A stretch of 64,000 nucleotides of DNA from Limnohabitans sp. TEGF004. Lineage in GTDB: Bacteria; Pseudomonadota; Gammaproteobacteria; Burkholderiales; Burkholderiaceae_C. The stretch's first letter is position 1. Each line of letters begins with the position of its first letter. The notes beneath the pieces were generated by a model that saw only the letters and a list, made by a program, of their open reading frames with translations, had not been told where the DNA came from and did no database searches. Below are positions 1 to 9,779 of this stretch, one piece after another. Where the stretch lies: positions 2,108,001 to 2,172,000 of the forward strand of contig NZ_AP027056.1 in assembly GCF_027924965.1 (NCBI RefSeq), in the 5' to 3' direction. A program made the position numbers and the translations under genes.

Positions 1-660
1 AAAGCTCACGATGTAACGCAACAAACCCGCTTGGTCAATTTGCGGGCCGGTGTAGCTGATGCGCACACTGCCCCAATCAGGCTGGCCCGTGACCAAGCAA
101 TTGCTTTTGAGCAAATTGCTGGTCAAGGTTTCATTGGTGGGTGCTTCGTTGAAATTGGCCGTCAGCAACTCGGGATTGGGTTGGTATTGGTCGCACTCCA
201 AATCCAAACGGTCAAGACTGAGACCATCCAACTCATGCACAGGCTCGCGGTCAAAGCTCTCGGGCAGCACCAGTTGCACACCCACACTCGCTTTGACGGC
301 TTCGCCATGCCAAATGCTCGCGCTCAAGTCTTGACGCAAACGCGTTTGCAACTCGGCCACATCGTCGATGCGCGTGTTGTTGAAACTGTTCAAGTACAGC
401 TTGAACGATTTGCTCTCAATGATGTGCGTGGACTCTGCAGGCACGGTGATGCGCGCCAAAGCCACTTGCGGCTTACCGCGTGTGTTGAGCCAGCTCAGCT
501 CATACGCCGTCCACAAGTCAGCACCAAAAAATGGCGGCTGGCCAGTGATGCCAATTTCATCGCGTTTGGTTTGACGCGGAATGGGAAACAACAGCGATGC
601 GTCGTACTGGTCCACATACGACGACGATTTACCCAGTTGTGATTGTTCAGGGGTGTTCAT
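1..660 (-). CDS. queF: NADPH-dependent 7-cyano-7-deazaguanine reductase QueF (3' end outside window)
   Basis: QueF reduces preQ0 to preQ1 in queuosine synthesis for tRNA wobble modification, in the cytosol. The minus frame is open from an ATG at 660 to base 1 (220 codons), so about 55 C-terminal residues of the usual 270-280 lie outside the window. The N-terminal part carries the long-form QueF signature ([11 protein letters not shown]), and near the left edge is the block [16 protein letters not shown], whose Cys forms the thioimide with substrate. The YaaA gene ends 4 bases upstream on the same strand, so the two are probably co-transcribed. Family assignment is clear. The C-terminus cannot be judged. 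Confidence 0.93.
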   Translation of the reverse strand, partial: MNTPEQSQLGKSSSYVDQYDASLLFPIPRQTKRDEIGITGQPPFFGADLWTAYELSWLNTRGKPQVALARITVPAESTHIIESKSFKLYLNSFNNTRIDDVAELQTRLRQDLSASIWHGEAVKASVGVQLVLPESFDREPVHELDGLSLDRLDLECDQYQPNPELLTANFNEAPTNETLTSNLLKSNCLVTGQPDWGSVRISYTGPQIDQAGLLRYIVSF

Positions 661-664
661 TGAT

Positions 665-1441
665 TCAAGCCTCTAATTTGCGGCGGAACACTTTGCGGTC
701 TGGCTCTGAGACCGAGGCATCAAACGCATAGCCTTCGAGGTTGAAGCCTTCGAGGCCTTTGGGTGTTTTGACTTGGTGCGTCACGGCATAGCGCGTCATC
801 AATCCGCGCGCACGCTTGGCGTTGAAGCTGATGATTTTGTATTTGCCGCCTTTGTAGTCTTCAAACACGCACTCAATCACGCGCGCTTTGAGGGCTTTGC
901 GGTCCACCGATTTGAAATACTCTTGCGAAGCCAAGTTGACGATGATGGGCTCACGCTCACCGTTCAAACGTTCGTTCAAATAATCGGCAATCTGTGTGCC
1001 CCAAAATTTGTAGAGGTTGTTGCCTTTGTCGTTGGCCAGTGAGGTGCCCATTTCTAAGCGGTAAGGCTGCATCCAGTCGAGGGGGCGCAGCACGCCGTAG
1101 AGGCCACTCAAAATCGCCACGTGTTCTTGCGCCCAGTCCAAGTCTTTGGGTTTCAAAGTTTTGGCATCCAAGCCTTCGTACACGTCGCCGTTGAAAGCGA
1201 GCACCGCTTGCTTGGAATTTTTCGTGGTGAATTTGGGGCTCCACGCTTGGTAGCGCGCCACGTTCAAGCTAGAGAGTGCATCGCTCAAGCTCATCAAGCT
1301 GGCAATGTCTTGCGGTGATTTTTCTTTGAGCACATCAATCAACTCGGCCGACTGCTTCATAAACAGCGGCTGTGTGTGCGGCACGTCACCCGCAGGGGTG
1401 TCGTAGTCGAGGGCTTTGGCGGGTGAGAGCAAGAACAACAT
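665..1441 (-). CDS. yaaA: YaaA/UPF0246 family peroxide stress protein
   Basis: This 258-residue protein belongs to the YaaA (DUF328) family, which in E. coli limits intracellular iron and DNA damage during hydrogen peroxide stress. The start is the ATG at 1441, because the protein then opens with the family N-terminus [16 protein letters not shown]. Further marks are [11 protein letters not shown], the [12 protein letters not shown] block and the C-terminal ARGLMTRY segment. Length is normal. It sits 4 bases upstream of queF on the same strand. The preceding binding-protein gene ends about 60 bases upstream of its start. I see no regulatory site. Confidence 0.92.
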   Translation of the reverse strand: MLFLLSPAKALDYDTPAGDVPHTQPLFMKQSAELIDVLKEKSPQDIASLMSLSDALSSLNVARYQAWSPKFTTKNSKQAVLAFNGDVYEGLDAKTLKPKDLDWAQEHVAILSGLYGVLRPLDWMQPYRLEMGTSLANDKGNNLYKFWGTQIADYLNERLNGEREPIIVNLASQEYFKSVDRKALKARVIECVFEDYKGGKYKIISFNAKRARGLMTRYAVTHQVKTPKGLEGFNLEGYAFDASVSEPDRKVFRRKLEA

Positions 1442-1502
1442 AAGAAAAAAAGGCTTCACAAGGAAGCCTGAATTATGCGGTGCATGCTGTGTCCGTTCAC
1501 GG

Positions 1503-3092
1503 CTAAGGCTGCTGCACCAAATCAACACCATAAAACCAATGCCGCCCCAGCGCCGTGATGTGAAAACCTTTCACCTCGGCACGCAGCACCTTGTATTGGT
1601 TGGCATGGGCAATGGTCAGCCAAGGTGCCTGTTCTTTAAAGATCAATTGCGCTTGCTCATACAGGTGGGTACGTTCGCTTTGGTCCAACGAGGTTTTGGC
1701 TTTTTTCACCAAATCGTCGTAGCTGGCATTGCAAAAACGTGCGAGGTTGTTGCCATCCACCGCATCGCAGCTGAGCAAGGTGTTGAGGAAGTTATCCGGG
1801 TCGCCGTTGTCGCCCGTCCATCCATACAACACCATGTCATGCTCGCCCGTACGCGCGCGTTGGAAATACTCAGACCAGTTGTGGGTTTTGACCGTGACGC
1901 GTACCCCGATTTCGGCCAAGTCTTCTTGAATGAGTTTGGCCACAGCGATGGCGTCGGGCATGTAAGGGCGCTGCACGTCCATGGCCCACAAATCGACACT
2001 GAAGCCTTTGGCGTAACCGGCCTCTTTCAAAAGCGCCATCGCTTGCGCGGGGGCGTAGCTGTCTTCGGGCACGTTTCGGTTGTAGCCCCACTGAATGGGG
2101 GGAATCGGATTGGTGGCGGGCAAGGCGGTGTGCTTGTACACCTGCCGCAAAATGCGGCGTGTGTCGATGGCCATGTTCAAAGCGCGGCGCACACGCACAT
2201 CGGTGAAAGGTGGCTTGCTGGTGTTGTAAGCCATGTAGCCGATGTTCACGCCTGTTTTTTCTTGCATGGCCACACCATCTGTACGCCTCATCTCAGGCAA
2301 ATCGGCAGGGTTGGGATAAGGCATGACATGGCATTGCCCAGCCTTGATTTTTCGCCAACGCTCAGACGCATTGGGCGTGATGCTGAAAACCAAATGGTCC
2401 AGTTTGCTACGGCCTTCCCAGTAATCGTCAAACGCCTGAAACACCACCTCTTGACCACGGGTGTAACTTTTGAATTGAAAAGGACCCGAACCAATCGGTT
2501 GCTGGTCGAACAGCTCAGGGGTTTGGTTGTTCAACATCGCTTGCGCGTATTCCTGCGATTGGATACCCGCCCATTGCATGGCCAAGGTCGACACAAAGGT
2601 GGCATCGGGGCGATTCAACACCACCTCCACCGTGTACGCATCCAATTTGCGAACACGCTGGAGCAATTGCGCAAAGCCCAAACTCTCAAAGTACGGGTAT
2701 CGGCTGCGGGTCACATGGCGGTAGGGATGATCGGCCTGCCACTGACGCCCCAACGTGAACAACATGTCATCGGCATTGACATCGCGCGTGGGTTTGAAAT
2801 TGGCATTGCTGTGCCATTTCACACCGCGGCGCAGGCTGAACACATACGTGCGTCCATCTTTCGAGACACGCCATTGCTGAGCCAATGAGGGCCGAAGCTG
2901 TGTGCCACCTTGCTCAAACCGAACGAGTCGATCGTAAATTTGACCGGTCACATCAAACGAGGTGCTCGTGCCATTGAAGGCGGGAGTGAAATACTCGGGA
3001 TCACCTTCTGAGCAAAAAATCAAAGTCTTGTCAGCCGCCATCGCCGTGGCGTGTAAGCAAAGCAGCATCACCAGATGTAACAGTTTTTTCAT
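1503..3092 (-). CDS. Periplasmic peptide-binding protein of an ABC transporter (DppA/OppA type)
   Basis: This 529-residue protein is an SBP_bac_5 family binding protein that delivers di- or oligopeptides (or a related ligand) to an ABC importer. A signal peptide of about 19 residues ends in ATAMA. The mature protein starts with the DppA-like stretch TLIFCSEGDPEYFTP and later shows SLRRGVKWHSN, IGSGPFQFKSY and the C-terminal QAPWLTIAHAN. Length fits the family. No permease or ATPase gene lies nearby, so it is an orphan binding protein in this window. The start is the ATG at 3092 after an AT-rich leader. Ligand specificity cannot be told from sequence; haem or other peptides are alternatives. 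Confidence 0.88.
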   Translation of the reverse strand: MKKLLHLVMLLCLHATAMAADKTLIFCSEGDPEYFTPAFNGTSTSFDVTGQIYDRLVRFEQGGTQLRPSLAQQWRVSKDGRTYVFSLRRGVKWHSNANFKPTRDVNADDMLFTLGRQWQADHPYRHVTRSRYPYFESLGFAQLLQRVRKLDAYTVEVVLNRPDATFVSTLAMQWAGIQSQEYAQAMLNNQTPELFDQQPIGSGPFQFKSYTRGQEVVFQAFDDYWEGRSKLDHLVFSITPNASERWRKIKAGQCHVMPYPNPADLPEMRRTDGVAMQEKTGVNIGYMAYNTSKPPFTDVRVRRALNMAIDTRRILRQVYKHTALPATNPIPPIQWGYNRNVPEDSYAPAQAMALLKEAGYAKGFSVDLWAMDVQRPYMPDAIAVAKLIQEDLAEIGVRVTVKTHNWSEYFQRARTGEHDMVLYGWTGDNGDPDNFLNTLLSCDAVDGNNLARFCNASYDDLVKKAKTSLDQSERTHLYEQAQLIFKEQAPWLTIAHANQYKVLRAEVKGFHITALGRHWFYGVDLVQQP

Positions 3093-3262
3093 AAAATTTA
3101 TTCGAAAGTAATTTAATAGGTCTAATTTAATTCAAATTACGCGTATCACTGAATAGCATTGAACTAAAAGGCACGGATTTGCTCTAGGTAAAATGCGTGG
3201 CCGCATCTTGCATCCAACGGCAGCATTCAGTCTGCCGTTTTTCTTTTGTCAAAACACATCCC

Positions 3263-6200
3263 ATGAGCAACACGCCCGCTACACCCATCGAACAACCCGG
3301 CCTTGAGCGCCTGTCCAAATCGTTCGAGCCCGCCGCCCTTGAAGCCCATTGGGGCCCCGAGTGGGAACAACGCGGCTATGGCGTCGCTGGCTTCCGTGGC
3401 ACAGGCGCACCTGCAGCCGATGCCCCCGCGTTTGCTATCCAACTGCCGCCCCCCAACGTGACGGGCACGCTGCACATGGGCCATGCGTTCAACCAAACCA
3501 TCATGGACAGCTTGACGCGCTACCACCGCATGTCTGGCTTCAACACCGCTTGGATTCCCGGCACTGACCACGCGGGCATTGCCACGCAAATCGTGGTGGA
3601 GCGCCAACTGCAAGCCAAAGGCATCAGCCGCCACGACATGGGCACCAGCCCTGCCGAAGCGCGCAAAAACTTTGTGAGCAAGGTGTGGGAGTGGAAAGAA
3701 GAATCGGGCAACACCATCACCAGCCAGATGCGCCGCATGGGCGACAGCGTGGACTGGAGCCGCGAATACTTCACGATGGACCCCAAGCTGTCCAAGACCG
3801 TGACCGAGACTTTTGTGCAGCTGTATGAACAAGGCCTGATCTACCGTGGCAAGCGCCTGGTCAACTGGGACCCGGTGCTGATGAGCGCGGTGTCTGACCT
3901 GGAAGTTGAGAGCGAAGAAGAAGACGGCTCGATGTGGCACATCCGCTATGACTTGGCCGATGGAAGCGGTTCATTGACCGTGGCCACCACCCGTCCCGAA
4001 ACCCTGCTGGGTGACGTGGCCGTGATGGTGCACCCCGAAGACGAGCGCTACAAGCACCTCATCGGCAAGCAGGTCAACCTGCCACTGTGCGGCCGCACCA
4101 TCCCCGTGATTGCCGACGACTACGTGGACAAAGACTTCGGCACCGGCGTGGTGAAGGTCACGCCCGCGCACGACACCAACGACTACCAAGTGGGACAGCG
4201 CCACAAGTTGGAAATGATCTGCGTGCTGAATCTGGACGCCACCATCAACAACAACGCCCCCGAGAAATACCGAGGCCTGGACCGCTTCGTGGCCCGCAAG
4301 GCTGTGGTCGCCGACCTCGAAGCCGCAGGCGCTTTGGTGGAAGTGAAGAAACACAAACTGATGGTTCCGCGCTGCGCCCGCACCGGCCAAGTGATTGAGC
4401 CCATGTTGACTGACCAATGGTTCGTCGCCATGAACAAAGTCAGCGACAAAGACTCAACAGGCAAGAGCATTGCACAAAAAGCCATTGACGCTGTGCAATC
4501 TGGCCAAGTGAGTTTTGTGCCAGAGAACTGGGTGAACACCTATAACCAGTGGATGAACAACATCCAAGACTGGTGTATCTCGCGCCAGCTGTGGTGGGGT
4601 CACCAAATCCCAGCGTGGTACGACGAAGACGGCAACGTATATGTGGCGCGTGATGAAGCTGAGGCTCAGGCTAAGGCCCCTGGCAAAACACTCAAGCGCG
4701 ACGAAGACGTACTGGACACTTGGTATTCCAGCGCACTGGTGCCATTCAGCACACTGGGTTGGAGCAGCGACGCAGCTGGCGAGGGTGCCGGAGCCGGACG
4801 CAGCGACATTGCGAGCGAAGCGAGTGGGAGCAAGGCCGGTTGCGGCACCCTCGGCAGCGGAACCGACGACTATGACCTGTACCTGCCAAGCAGCGTGCTC
4901 GTCACAGGCTACGACATCATCTTCTTCTGGGTCGCCCGCATGATCATGATGACGACCCACTTCACAGGTCGCGTGCCATTCAAACATGTTTACATCCACG
5001 GCTTGGTGCTCGACGCGCAAGGCAAGAAGATGAGCAAGTCAGAAGGCAATGTGTTGGATCCTGTCGATTTGATTGACGGCATCACGCTCGAGCCTTTGCT
5101 TGAAAAACGCACACAAGGTTTGCGTAAGCCCGAAACTGCGCCCAAGGTGCGCAAGCAAACAGAAAAAGAATTTCCAGAAGGTATTCCTGCCTACGGTGCA
5201 GATGCACTGCGCTTCACGTTTGCCGCCATGGCCACACTGGGCCGCAGCATCAACTTCGACAGCAAGCGCTGCGAGGGCTACCGCAACTTCTGCAACAAAG
5301 TGTGGAACGCTTCACGCTTTGTGTTGATGAATTGCGAAGGCCAAGACTGCGGCCTCAAAGAACACACCAAAGCCGAGTGCGTGGTGGGTGGTCCAGCCCA
5401 TGGCTATTTGAAGTTCAGTCAAGCCGACCGCTGGATCGTTTCTAAGCTGCAACGCGTGGAAGCCGAAGTGGCCAAAGGCTTTGCCGAGTACCGCCTCGAT
5501 AACGTGGCCAACACGATTTACGACTTCGTGTGGAACGAGTTCTGCGATTGGTATTTGGAAATCGCCAAGGTGCAAATCAACACTGGTGACGACGCCCAGA
5601 AACGCGCCACGCGCCGCACCCTCATCCGCACGCTGGAAACTATTCTGCGTTTGGCCCACCCCATCACACCGTTCATCACTGAAGAGCTGTGGCAAACGGT
5701 GGCTGTTGTGGCCGGTCGCGTCAAGGCGGACGACAAAACAGCCTCCATCAGCATCGCGGCTTACCCCGTGAGCCAGCCTGAACGCATTGACGAACAAGCA
5801 GAAAGCCATGTGGCACGCGTCAAATCATTGGTGGATGCTTGCCGCAACTTGCGCGGTGAGATGGGCGTGTCACCCGCCACGCGCATGCCTTTGTTTGCAT
5901 TGGCTGGCAACGCCGAAGAACACGCGTTCATGCAAGGCGTCGCGCCTGTGTTGCAAGCCTTGGCTAAGCTCAGCGAAGTCAAAGTGTTTGACGACGAAGC
6001 GGCTTGGTCTGCTGCTGCTCAAGCTGCACCTGTAGCCGTGATTGGCGAGTTGCGTGTGTGCCTGTTCATCGAAGTGGACGTGGCCGCCGAGAAGATTCGT
6101 TTAGGCAAAGAAGTGGACCGTTTGCAAAACGAAATCACAAAAGCGGGCGCCAAGCTCAGCAACGAAGCCTTCGTGGCCAAAGCACCGCCGGCCGTGATTG

Positions 6201-6280
6201 AAGAAGCCAAGAAGCGTGTGGCTGAGTTCACCGCCACCTTGACCAAGGTGCAAGAGCAGCTTGTCAAACTGCAGAAATAA
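3263..6280 (+). CDS. valS: Valyl-tRNA synthetase with an in-frame low-complexity insert
   Basis: ValS charges tRNA-Val and edits Thr-tRNA(Val) in the cytosol. The ATG at 3263 is chosen because the frame upstream of it has no family similarity. Class I signatures are visible: the HIGH-type HMGH near residue 70, the long editing (CP1) region, and KMSKS near residue 589. The C-terminus is the coiled-coil tRNA-binding arm rich in K, E and A. The 1005-residue length exceeds E. coli ValS (951). Part of the excess is a Gly/Ser/Ala-rich insert of about 30 residues (roughly 501-533) between FSTLGW and [11 protein letters not shown], encoded by a palindromic element described separately. The rest of the protein looks intact. 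galU follows after about 40 bases. Confidence 0.96.
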   Translation: MSNTPATPIEQPGLERLSKSFEPAALEAHWGPEWEQRGYGVAGFRGTGAPAADAPAFAIQLPPPNVTGTLHMGHAFNQTIMDSLTRYHRMSGFNTAWIPGTDHAGIATQIVVERQLQAKGISRHDMGTSPAEARKNFVSKVWEWKEESGNTITSQMRRMGDSVDWSREYFTMDPKLSKTVTETFVQLYEQGLIYRGKRLVNWDPVLMSAVSDLEVESEEEDGSMWHIRYDLADGSGSLTVATTRPETLLGDVAVMVHPEDERYKHLIGKQVNLPLCGRTIPVIADDYVDKDFGTGVVKVTPAHDTNDYQVGQRHKLEMICVLNLDATINNNAPEKYRGLDRFVARKAVVADLEAAGALVEVKKHKLMVPRCARTGQVIEPMLTDQWFVAMNKVSDKDSTGKSIAQKAIDAVQSGQVSFVPENWVNTYNQWMNNIQDWCISRQLWWGHQIPAWYDEDGNVYVARDEAEAQAKAPGKTLKRDEDVLDTWYSSALVPFSTLGWSSDAAGEGAGAGRSDIASEASGSKAGCGTLGSGTDDYDLYLPSSVLVTGYDIIFFWVARMIMMTTHFTGRVPFKHVYIHGLVLDAQGKKMSKSEGNVLDPVDLIDGITLEPLLEKRTQGLRKPETAPKVRKQTEKEFPEGIPAYGADALRFTFAAMATLGRSINFDSKRCEGYRNFCNKVWNASRFVLMNCEGQDCGLKEHTKAECVVGGPAHGYLKFSQADRWIVSKLQRVEAEVAKGFAEYRLDNVANTIYDFVWNEFCDWYLEIAKVQINTGDDAQKRATRRTLIRTLETILRLAHPITPFITEELWQTVAVVAGRVKADDKTASISIAAYPVSQPERIDEQAESHVARVKSLVDACRNLRGEMGVSPATRMPLFALAGNAEEHAFMQGVAPVLQALAKLSEVKVFDDEAAWSAAAQAAPVAVIGELRVCLFIEVDVAAEKIRLGKEVDRLQNEITKAGAKLSNEAFVAKAPPAVIEEAKKRVAEFTATLTKVQEQLVKLQK
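4781..4852. repeat. Palindromic REP-like element inserted in frame in valS
   Basis: The 10-base arm GAGGGTGCCG (4781-4790) is matched by its exact reverse complement CGGCACCCTC (4843-4852). Inside, CCGG at 4794-4797 pairs with CCGG at 4836-4839, leaving a 38-base loop that contains the tandem GCGAGCGAAGCGAG. The unit is exactly 72 bases, or 24 codons, so it keeps the reading frame. It encodes a run of Gly, Ala and Ser absent from typical ValS. This resembles, in principle, the palindromic elements known to sit inside Rickettsia protein genes. I found no second copy in the window by eye. Confidence 0.7.
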
Positions 6281-6319
6281 TGCCCCGTTAAACTTGCCAA
6301 AACTATTAATTTCACGCAT

Positions 6320-7219
6320 ATGACCAAAGCTCTCACCAAAGCCGTGTTCCCTGTTGCAGGCATGGGCACACGATTCTTGCCCGCCACCAAAGCCAGCCCC
6401 AAAGAAATGCTGACCGTGGTGGACAAGCCGCTCATCCAATACGCGGTGGAAGAGGCCTATGAGGCTGGCATTCGTGAAATGATTTTTGTCACAGGCCGCA
6501 GCAAGCGCGCCATCGAAGACCACTTTGACATGGCCTATGAGTTGGAAACCGAACTCGAAGCCGCAGGCAAACAAGCCCTGCTCGACATCGTGCGCAGCGT
6601 GCAACCCGACGACATGCAATGCGTGTACGTGCGCCAAGCTCGCGCGCTCGGTTTGGGCCATGCGGTGCTGTGTGCCGAACACTTGGTGGGCGACGAGCCT
6701 TTCGCCGTTTTACTGGCTGACGACTTGATGCGCGGTAAACCCGGCGGCCCTGGCGTGTTGAAGCAAATGGCTGAAGTGTTTGAGCGCACACAGTCTTCTG
6801 TGTTGGCCGTGCAAGAAGTGCCCCTAGAGCATGTGCACCGTTACGGCGTGGTGGCAGGCAAAGACATTGGCAACGGTCTGGTAGACATCCAGCAAATGGT
6901 GGAAAAACCCAAAGCCGAAGTAGCACCCTCTCGCACCACGGTGGCTGGCCGCTACATCTTGACCCCTGCGGTGTTCGAGCGCATTCGCGCAGGCGGCCGT
7001 GGTGTGCAAGGTGAAATTCAACTCACTGACGGCATTGCCGGTTTATTGGCCACAGAAAAAGTGATGGCCTACTCATACGAAGGCAAGCGCTACGACTGCG
7101 GTAGCAAAGTGGGCTTCTTGCAAGCGAGCGTCGAACTTGCCTTGCAACACGCGGAAGTCGGCGCTGAATTCCGCGACTACCTCAAACACCTCAACATCGC
7201 TTCATTCAACGTCGCTTGA
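6320..7219 (+). CDS. galU: UTP-glucose-1-phosphate uridylyltransferase
   Basis: GalU makes UDP-glucose from UTP and glucose-1-phosphate, feeding lipopolysaccharide, exopolysaccharide and trehalose synthesis. The 299-residue length is standard. The N-terminal nucleotide-binding signature [15 protein letters not shown] and the following [19 protein letters not shown] region are typical, as are LLADDLM and the C-terminal [12 protein letters not shown] block. It begins about 40 bases after valS, so the two may share a transcript. Its 3' end overlaps that of the convergent tusA-like gene by 14 bases. No terminator-like hairpin is apparent in the overlap. Confidence 0.96.
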   Translation: MTKALTKAVFPVAGMGTRFLPATKASPKEMLTVVDKPLIQYAVEEAYEAGIREMIFVTGRSKRAIEDHFDMAYELETELEAAGKQALLDIVRSVQPDDMQCVYVRQARALGLGHAVLCAEHLVGDEPFAVLLADDLMRGKPGGPGVLKQMAEVFERTQSSVLAVQEVPLEHVHRYGVVAGKDIGNGLVDIQQMVEKPKAEVAPSRTTVAGRYILTPAVFERIRAGGRGVQGEIQLTDGIAGLLATEKVMAYSYEGKRYDCGSKVGFLQASVELALQHAEVGAEFRDYLKHLNIASFNVA

Positions 7220-7433
7220 GGATGTGAACAAAGTCGCTGCCCTCGGTGGTTTGCGACAACAGTTCATTCCCAGTTTGCTTAGCAAACGCTGCAAAGTCAC
7301 GCACCGAGCCCGTGTCGGTTGACACGACTTTCAGCACCTGACCACTCTGCATCCCCGCCAATGCTTTTTTGGCTTTCAAAATCGGCAGCGGGCAGTTCAG
7401 GCCACGCGTGTCCAGTTCGACATCGATGTTCAT
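7206..7433 (-). CDS. TusA/SirA-like sulfurtransferase
   Basis: A 75-residue TusA-family protein, a small cytosolic sulfur carrier. The start ATG at 7433 overlaps the cysM stop codon (ATGA) and gives the family N-terminus [18 protein letters not shown], with the sulfur-accepting Cys in the CPxP motif. The C-terminal [18 protein letters not shown] matches the usual final strand. Translational coupling to cysM suggests a shared role in sulfur metabolism. Whether it serves tRNA thiolation, molybdenum cofactor synthesis or another sulfur relay is not decidable here. The gene ends inside the 3' end of galU. Confidence 0.88.
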   Translation of the reverse strand: MNIDVELDTRGLNCPLPILKAKKALAGMQSGQVLKVVSTDTGSVRDFAAFAKQTGNELLSQTTEGSDFVHILKRR

Positions 7434-8344
7434 GCGGGAAACACTCCGGTAGACAAGTAACGGTCGCCACGGTCGCACACGATAAAAGCAACCGTCGCGT
7501 TCTCAACCTGCTGCGCAACTTGCATCGCCACCCAACAGGCGCCCGCAGCAGAAATACCAGCAAAGATGCCCTCTTCACGTGCCAAGCGGCGGCACATGTC
7601 TTCGGCATCGTCTTGGCTCACGTAGACCAACTCATCCACGTTGCTGGCGTCGTAAATTTTGGGCAGGTACTCTTGCGGCCATTTGCGAATGCCAGGGATG
7701 CGCGAACCTTCCGAAGGCTGCGCACCGATGATGCGAATGGCAGGGTTCTTCTCTTTCAAGAAGCGCGACACACCGGTGATGGTGCCCGTGGTGCCCATAG
7801 CGCTCACGAAGTGCGTGATGCGGCCCTGCGTTTGCTCCCACAACTCAGGGCCTGTGGTCTCGTAATGGATGCGTGGGTTGTCTTCGTTGGCAAACTGGTC
7901 GAGCATGCGGCCTTTGCCCTCGGCTTGCATGCGCTCAGCCAAGTCGCGAGCGTATTCCATGCCGCCGCTCTTGGGCGTCAAAATCAATTCAGCACCAAAG
8001 GCCTTCATGGTTTGCGCACGTTCAATCGACAAGTCCTCGGGCATGATGAGCACCATGCGGTAGCCCTTGATGGCCGCAGCCATGGCCAGTGCAATGCCGG
8101 TGTTGCCAGAGGTGGCTTCAATCAAAGTGTCGCCAGGTTTGATGTCGCCGCGCTCTTGCGCGCGTTGAATCATCGACAAAGCGGGACGGTCTTTCACAGA
8201 ACCCGCAGGGTTGTTGCCTTCGAGCTTGCCCAAAATCACGTTGCCGCGTTTGGCGTTGTCGGCAGCGCCCATGCGCTGCAAAGCGACCAAAGGCGTCTTG
8301 CCAATGGCGTCTTCAATCGTGGGATAAATCAGGTTTGAACTCAT
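7430..8344 (-). CDS. cysM: Cysteine synthase B
   Basis: CysM forms L-cysteine (or S-sulfocysteine from thiosulfate) from O-acetylserine, using pyridoxal phosphate. The 304-residue protein contains the PLP lysine motif NPAGSVKDR, the substrate loop EATSGNTGIALA, the phosphate-binding GTTGTITGVSRF and the C-terminal FIVCDRGDRYLSTGVF. These features favour the CysM branch over CysK. The start is the ATG at 8344. Its stop codon overlaps the start of the TusA-like gene, giving a two-gene sulfur unit. A divergent promoter region of about 130 bases separates it from the phasin gene. Confidence 0.94.
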   Translation of the reverse strand: MSSNLIYPTIEDAIGKTPLVALQRMGAADNAKRGNVILGKLEGNNPAGSVKDRPALSMIQRAQERGDIKPGDTLIEATSGNTGIALAMAAAIKGYRMVLIMPEDLSIERAQTMKAFGAELILTPKSGGMEYARDLAERMQAEGKGRMLDQFANEDNPRIHYETTGPELWEQTQGRITHFVSAMGTTGTITGVSRFLKEKNPAIRIIGAQPSEGSRIPGIRKWPQEYLPKIYDASNVDELVYVSQDDAEDMCRRLAREEGIFAGISAAGACWVAMQVAQQVENATVAFIVCDRGDRYLSTGVFPA

Positions 8345-8471
8345 AAGACGCTACTGTGCCATAAGTCGGGAAGGGCCTAGAGACCTAGCTCTAAAGCGAA
8401 GCAACCCCGTTGTTTTTTCAAAAATCGTCGATAACATTCCTTTATCAAATTTAACGACCTAAGGACTCATC

Positions 8472-9017
8472 ATGCAAAACCCAATCAAACCCCAAGTTGA
8501 AGCCTCTATGCAAGCTGCTTTCGAATTGGCTAACCTGTCATTCGCGCAAGTTGAGCGCATCACTGAGTTGACACTTGAGCAAGCCAAGGTCAGTGCCGAG
8601 TTGGCTCAAGAGCAACTGGCATCTGCCTTGGAAGTGAAAGATCCAACAGCAGCGATTGCCCTGTTGAAGGACCAATTGGAAACATCCGCCAAGAGCTTGG
8701 CAGGCTTTGCCGCCACGGCATTCGAACTGGGCCAACAATTCCAAGCCGAAGCCACCGCTTTCGCAGAAGGTCACTTTGACCAAGCCCACACAGCGGCCAA
8801 CAAAGCGCTCCATGAAAACCTGAAGAAAGCCCCTGAAGGCTCTGAAGCTGCTGTGCAAGCTGTCAAAGCCGCTGTGGATGCAGGCAACAAAGCACTCGCC
8901 GAAGCCCGCAAAAACGCCAAGAAAACTGCCGAGTTGGCTCAAGAAGGCATTGCCAAATTGAAAGAACACGCACCTAAAGCAGCCAAGGCACCTGTGCGTC
9001 GCAAAGCGCGCGCCTAA
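8472..9017 (+). CDS. Phasin family protein
   Basis: A 181-residue phasin, an amphipathic helical protein that coats polyhydroxyalkanoate granules. It is almost wholly helical and rich in Ala, Glu, Gln and Lys, with the family-like opening QVEASMQAAFELANLSFAQ and the segment ELAQEQLASALEVKDP. The C-terminal tail (KAPVRRKARA) is basic and Ala/Lys-rich, as in many PhaP proteins. An AAGGA ribosome site (8461-8465) lies six bases before the ATG. A strong hairpin terminator follows. It is monocistronic, and no pha synthase gene is nearby. Confidence 0.88.
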   Translation: MQNPIKPQVEASMQAAFELANLSFAQVERITELTLEQAKVSAELAQEQLASALEVKDPTAAIALLKDQLETSAKSLAGFAATAFELGQQFQAEATAFAEGHFDQAHTAANKALHENLKKAPEGSEAAVQAVKAAVDAGNKALAEARKNAKKTAELAQEGIAKLKEHAPKAAKAPVRRKARA

Positions 9018-9039
9018 AACTTCGTTGCGTTAAAAAATA

Positions 9040-9072
9040 AATCCCCGTGTCGCAAGGCACGGGGATTTTTTT
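9040..9072. terminator. Rho-independent terminator after the phasin gene
   Basis: The stem AATCCCCGTG (9040-9049) pairs perfectly with CACGGGGATT (9058-9067) across an 8-base loop. It is followed by a T run on the plus strand and flanked by an A-rich run on the other side, so it can act in both directions. It ends the phasin transcript and overlaps the 3' end of the convergent zinc-ribbon gene. Confidence 0.9.
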
Positions 9073-9301
9073 ATGCGGTGGGTTCGGCCGCCTTGACTGG
9101 GCGGCAATCGCCACAGAAGAAATGGCTTTTATCCAGCAAGCGGCGAAATGAGCCGAGAGCACGCGGCTTGTGCAAACCACACTTCATGCAACTCATGGTG
9201 TTGATCATGTTGCCCGTAGCACCAAACGGACTGCCGCCCGCTTTGGATTTGTAGCGAAGACCGTCGCTGGCGATTTTGGTGGTGACGTCGTCTTTGCTCA
9301 T
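9071..9301 (-). CDS. Small zinc-ribbon protein of unknown function
   Basis: A 76-residue basic protein with two CxxC pairs (CMKC and CGDC) about 22 residues apart, the layout of a zinc ribbon. The N-terminal half (TTKIASDGLRYKSKAGG) is hydrophilic. I recognise no named family. Similar short proteins are common in Burkholderiales, but their role is unknown to me. The gene converges on the phasin terminator, and its start at 9301 faces the divergent gene at 9439. A nucleic-acid or protein-binding role is only an inference from the fold. Confidence 0.7.
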   Translation of the reverse strand: MSKDDVTTKIASDGLRYKSKAGGSPFGATGNMINTMSCMKCGLHKPRALGSFRRLLDKSHFFCGDCRPVKAAEPTA

Positions 9302-9438
9302 GTATCAATTTTATCGAATGATTGACCAAGGGTAATTGCTGACGATGACGCCCTGCACCCCGCTTGTCATTCAACAGGCTCAAGTTATTGGATTTCGTGC
9401 CGATACTGCCTAGGCAGTACGTAAAAATCCCATCTCTC

Positions 9439-9768
9439 ATGTCTGACTACCACGTCACCGTTGCATCCTTGAAATCTTTGGAAACAACCAAGGACGGTGC
9501 TGTTGCGTTTTCAAAAGACACACACCGCACCATGGACGGTACTCAGCAGGTCAAGTCCGAACAAAAGCCGGACACGCTGACGAAACAACCTGCGCGCGTG
9601 AAGTTGACCGACCTCAATTACTCCATCAACCACGAAGACAAAGCCTTGCACTTGAAAGTCAAAAGTGCCGATGGTGAGGTGGTTCGCGAAGTGGTGTTTG
9701 ACAGGATTGATCCCAGCTTGCTTGATGCGAAGAAGCTCAAAGGCATCTTCATCGATGACAACTCATAA
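9439..9768 (+). CDS. Hypothetical protein, FlaG-like region possible
   Basis: A 109-residue soluble protein starting at the ATG at 9439. The N-terminal half is charged and probably disordered. The second half (LNYSINHEDKALHLKV followed by GEVVREVVFDRIDP) has the alternating pattern of the FlaG family core, where a Glu/Gly turn precedes V-I/V-R. That similarity is weak and no flagellar gene lies near. It probably forms an operon with the small membrane protein that starts 11 bases downstream. Function is unknown. Confidence 0.55.
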   Translation: MSDYHVTVASLKSLETTKDGAVAFSKDTHRTMDGTQQVKSEQKPDTLTKQPARVKLTDLNYSINHEDKALHLKVKSADGEVVREVVFDRIDPSLLDAKKLKGIFIDDNS

Positions 9769-9779
9769 AAACCGTGGCG

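Noticed and set aside
1416..2888. A 490-codon open frame on the plus strand opposite the peptide-binding protein
   Set aside because: It is the antisense shadow of a clear family gene with signal peptide. The translation has no recognisable domain and is rich in His, Gln and Arg, as expected from reversed codons.
3197..3262. Upstream extension of the valS frame starting with GTG
   Set aside because: The extra 22 residues are not family-like, and the ATG at 3263 fits better.
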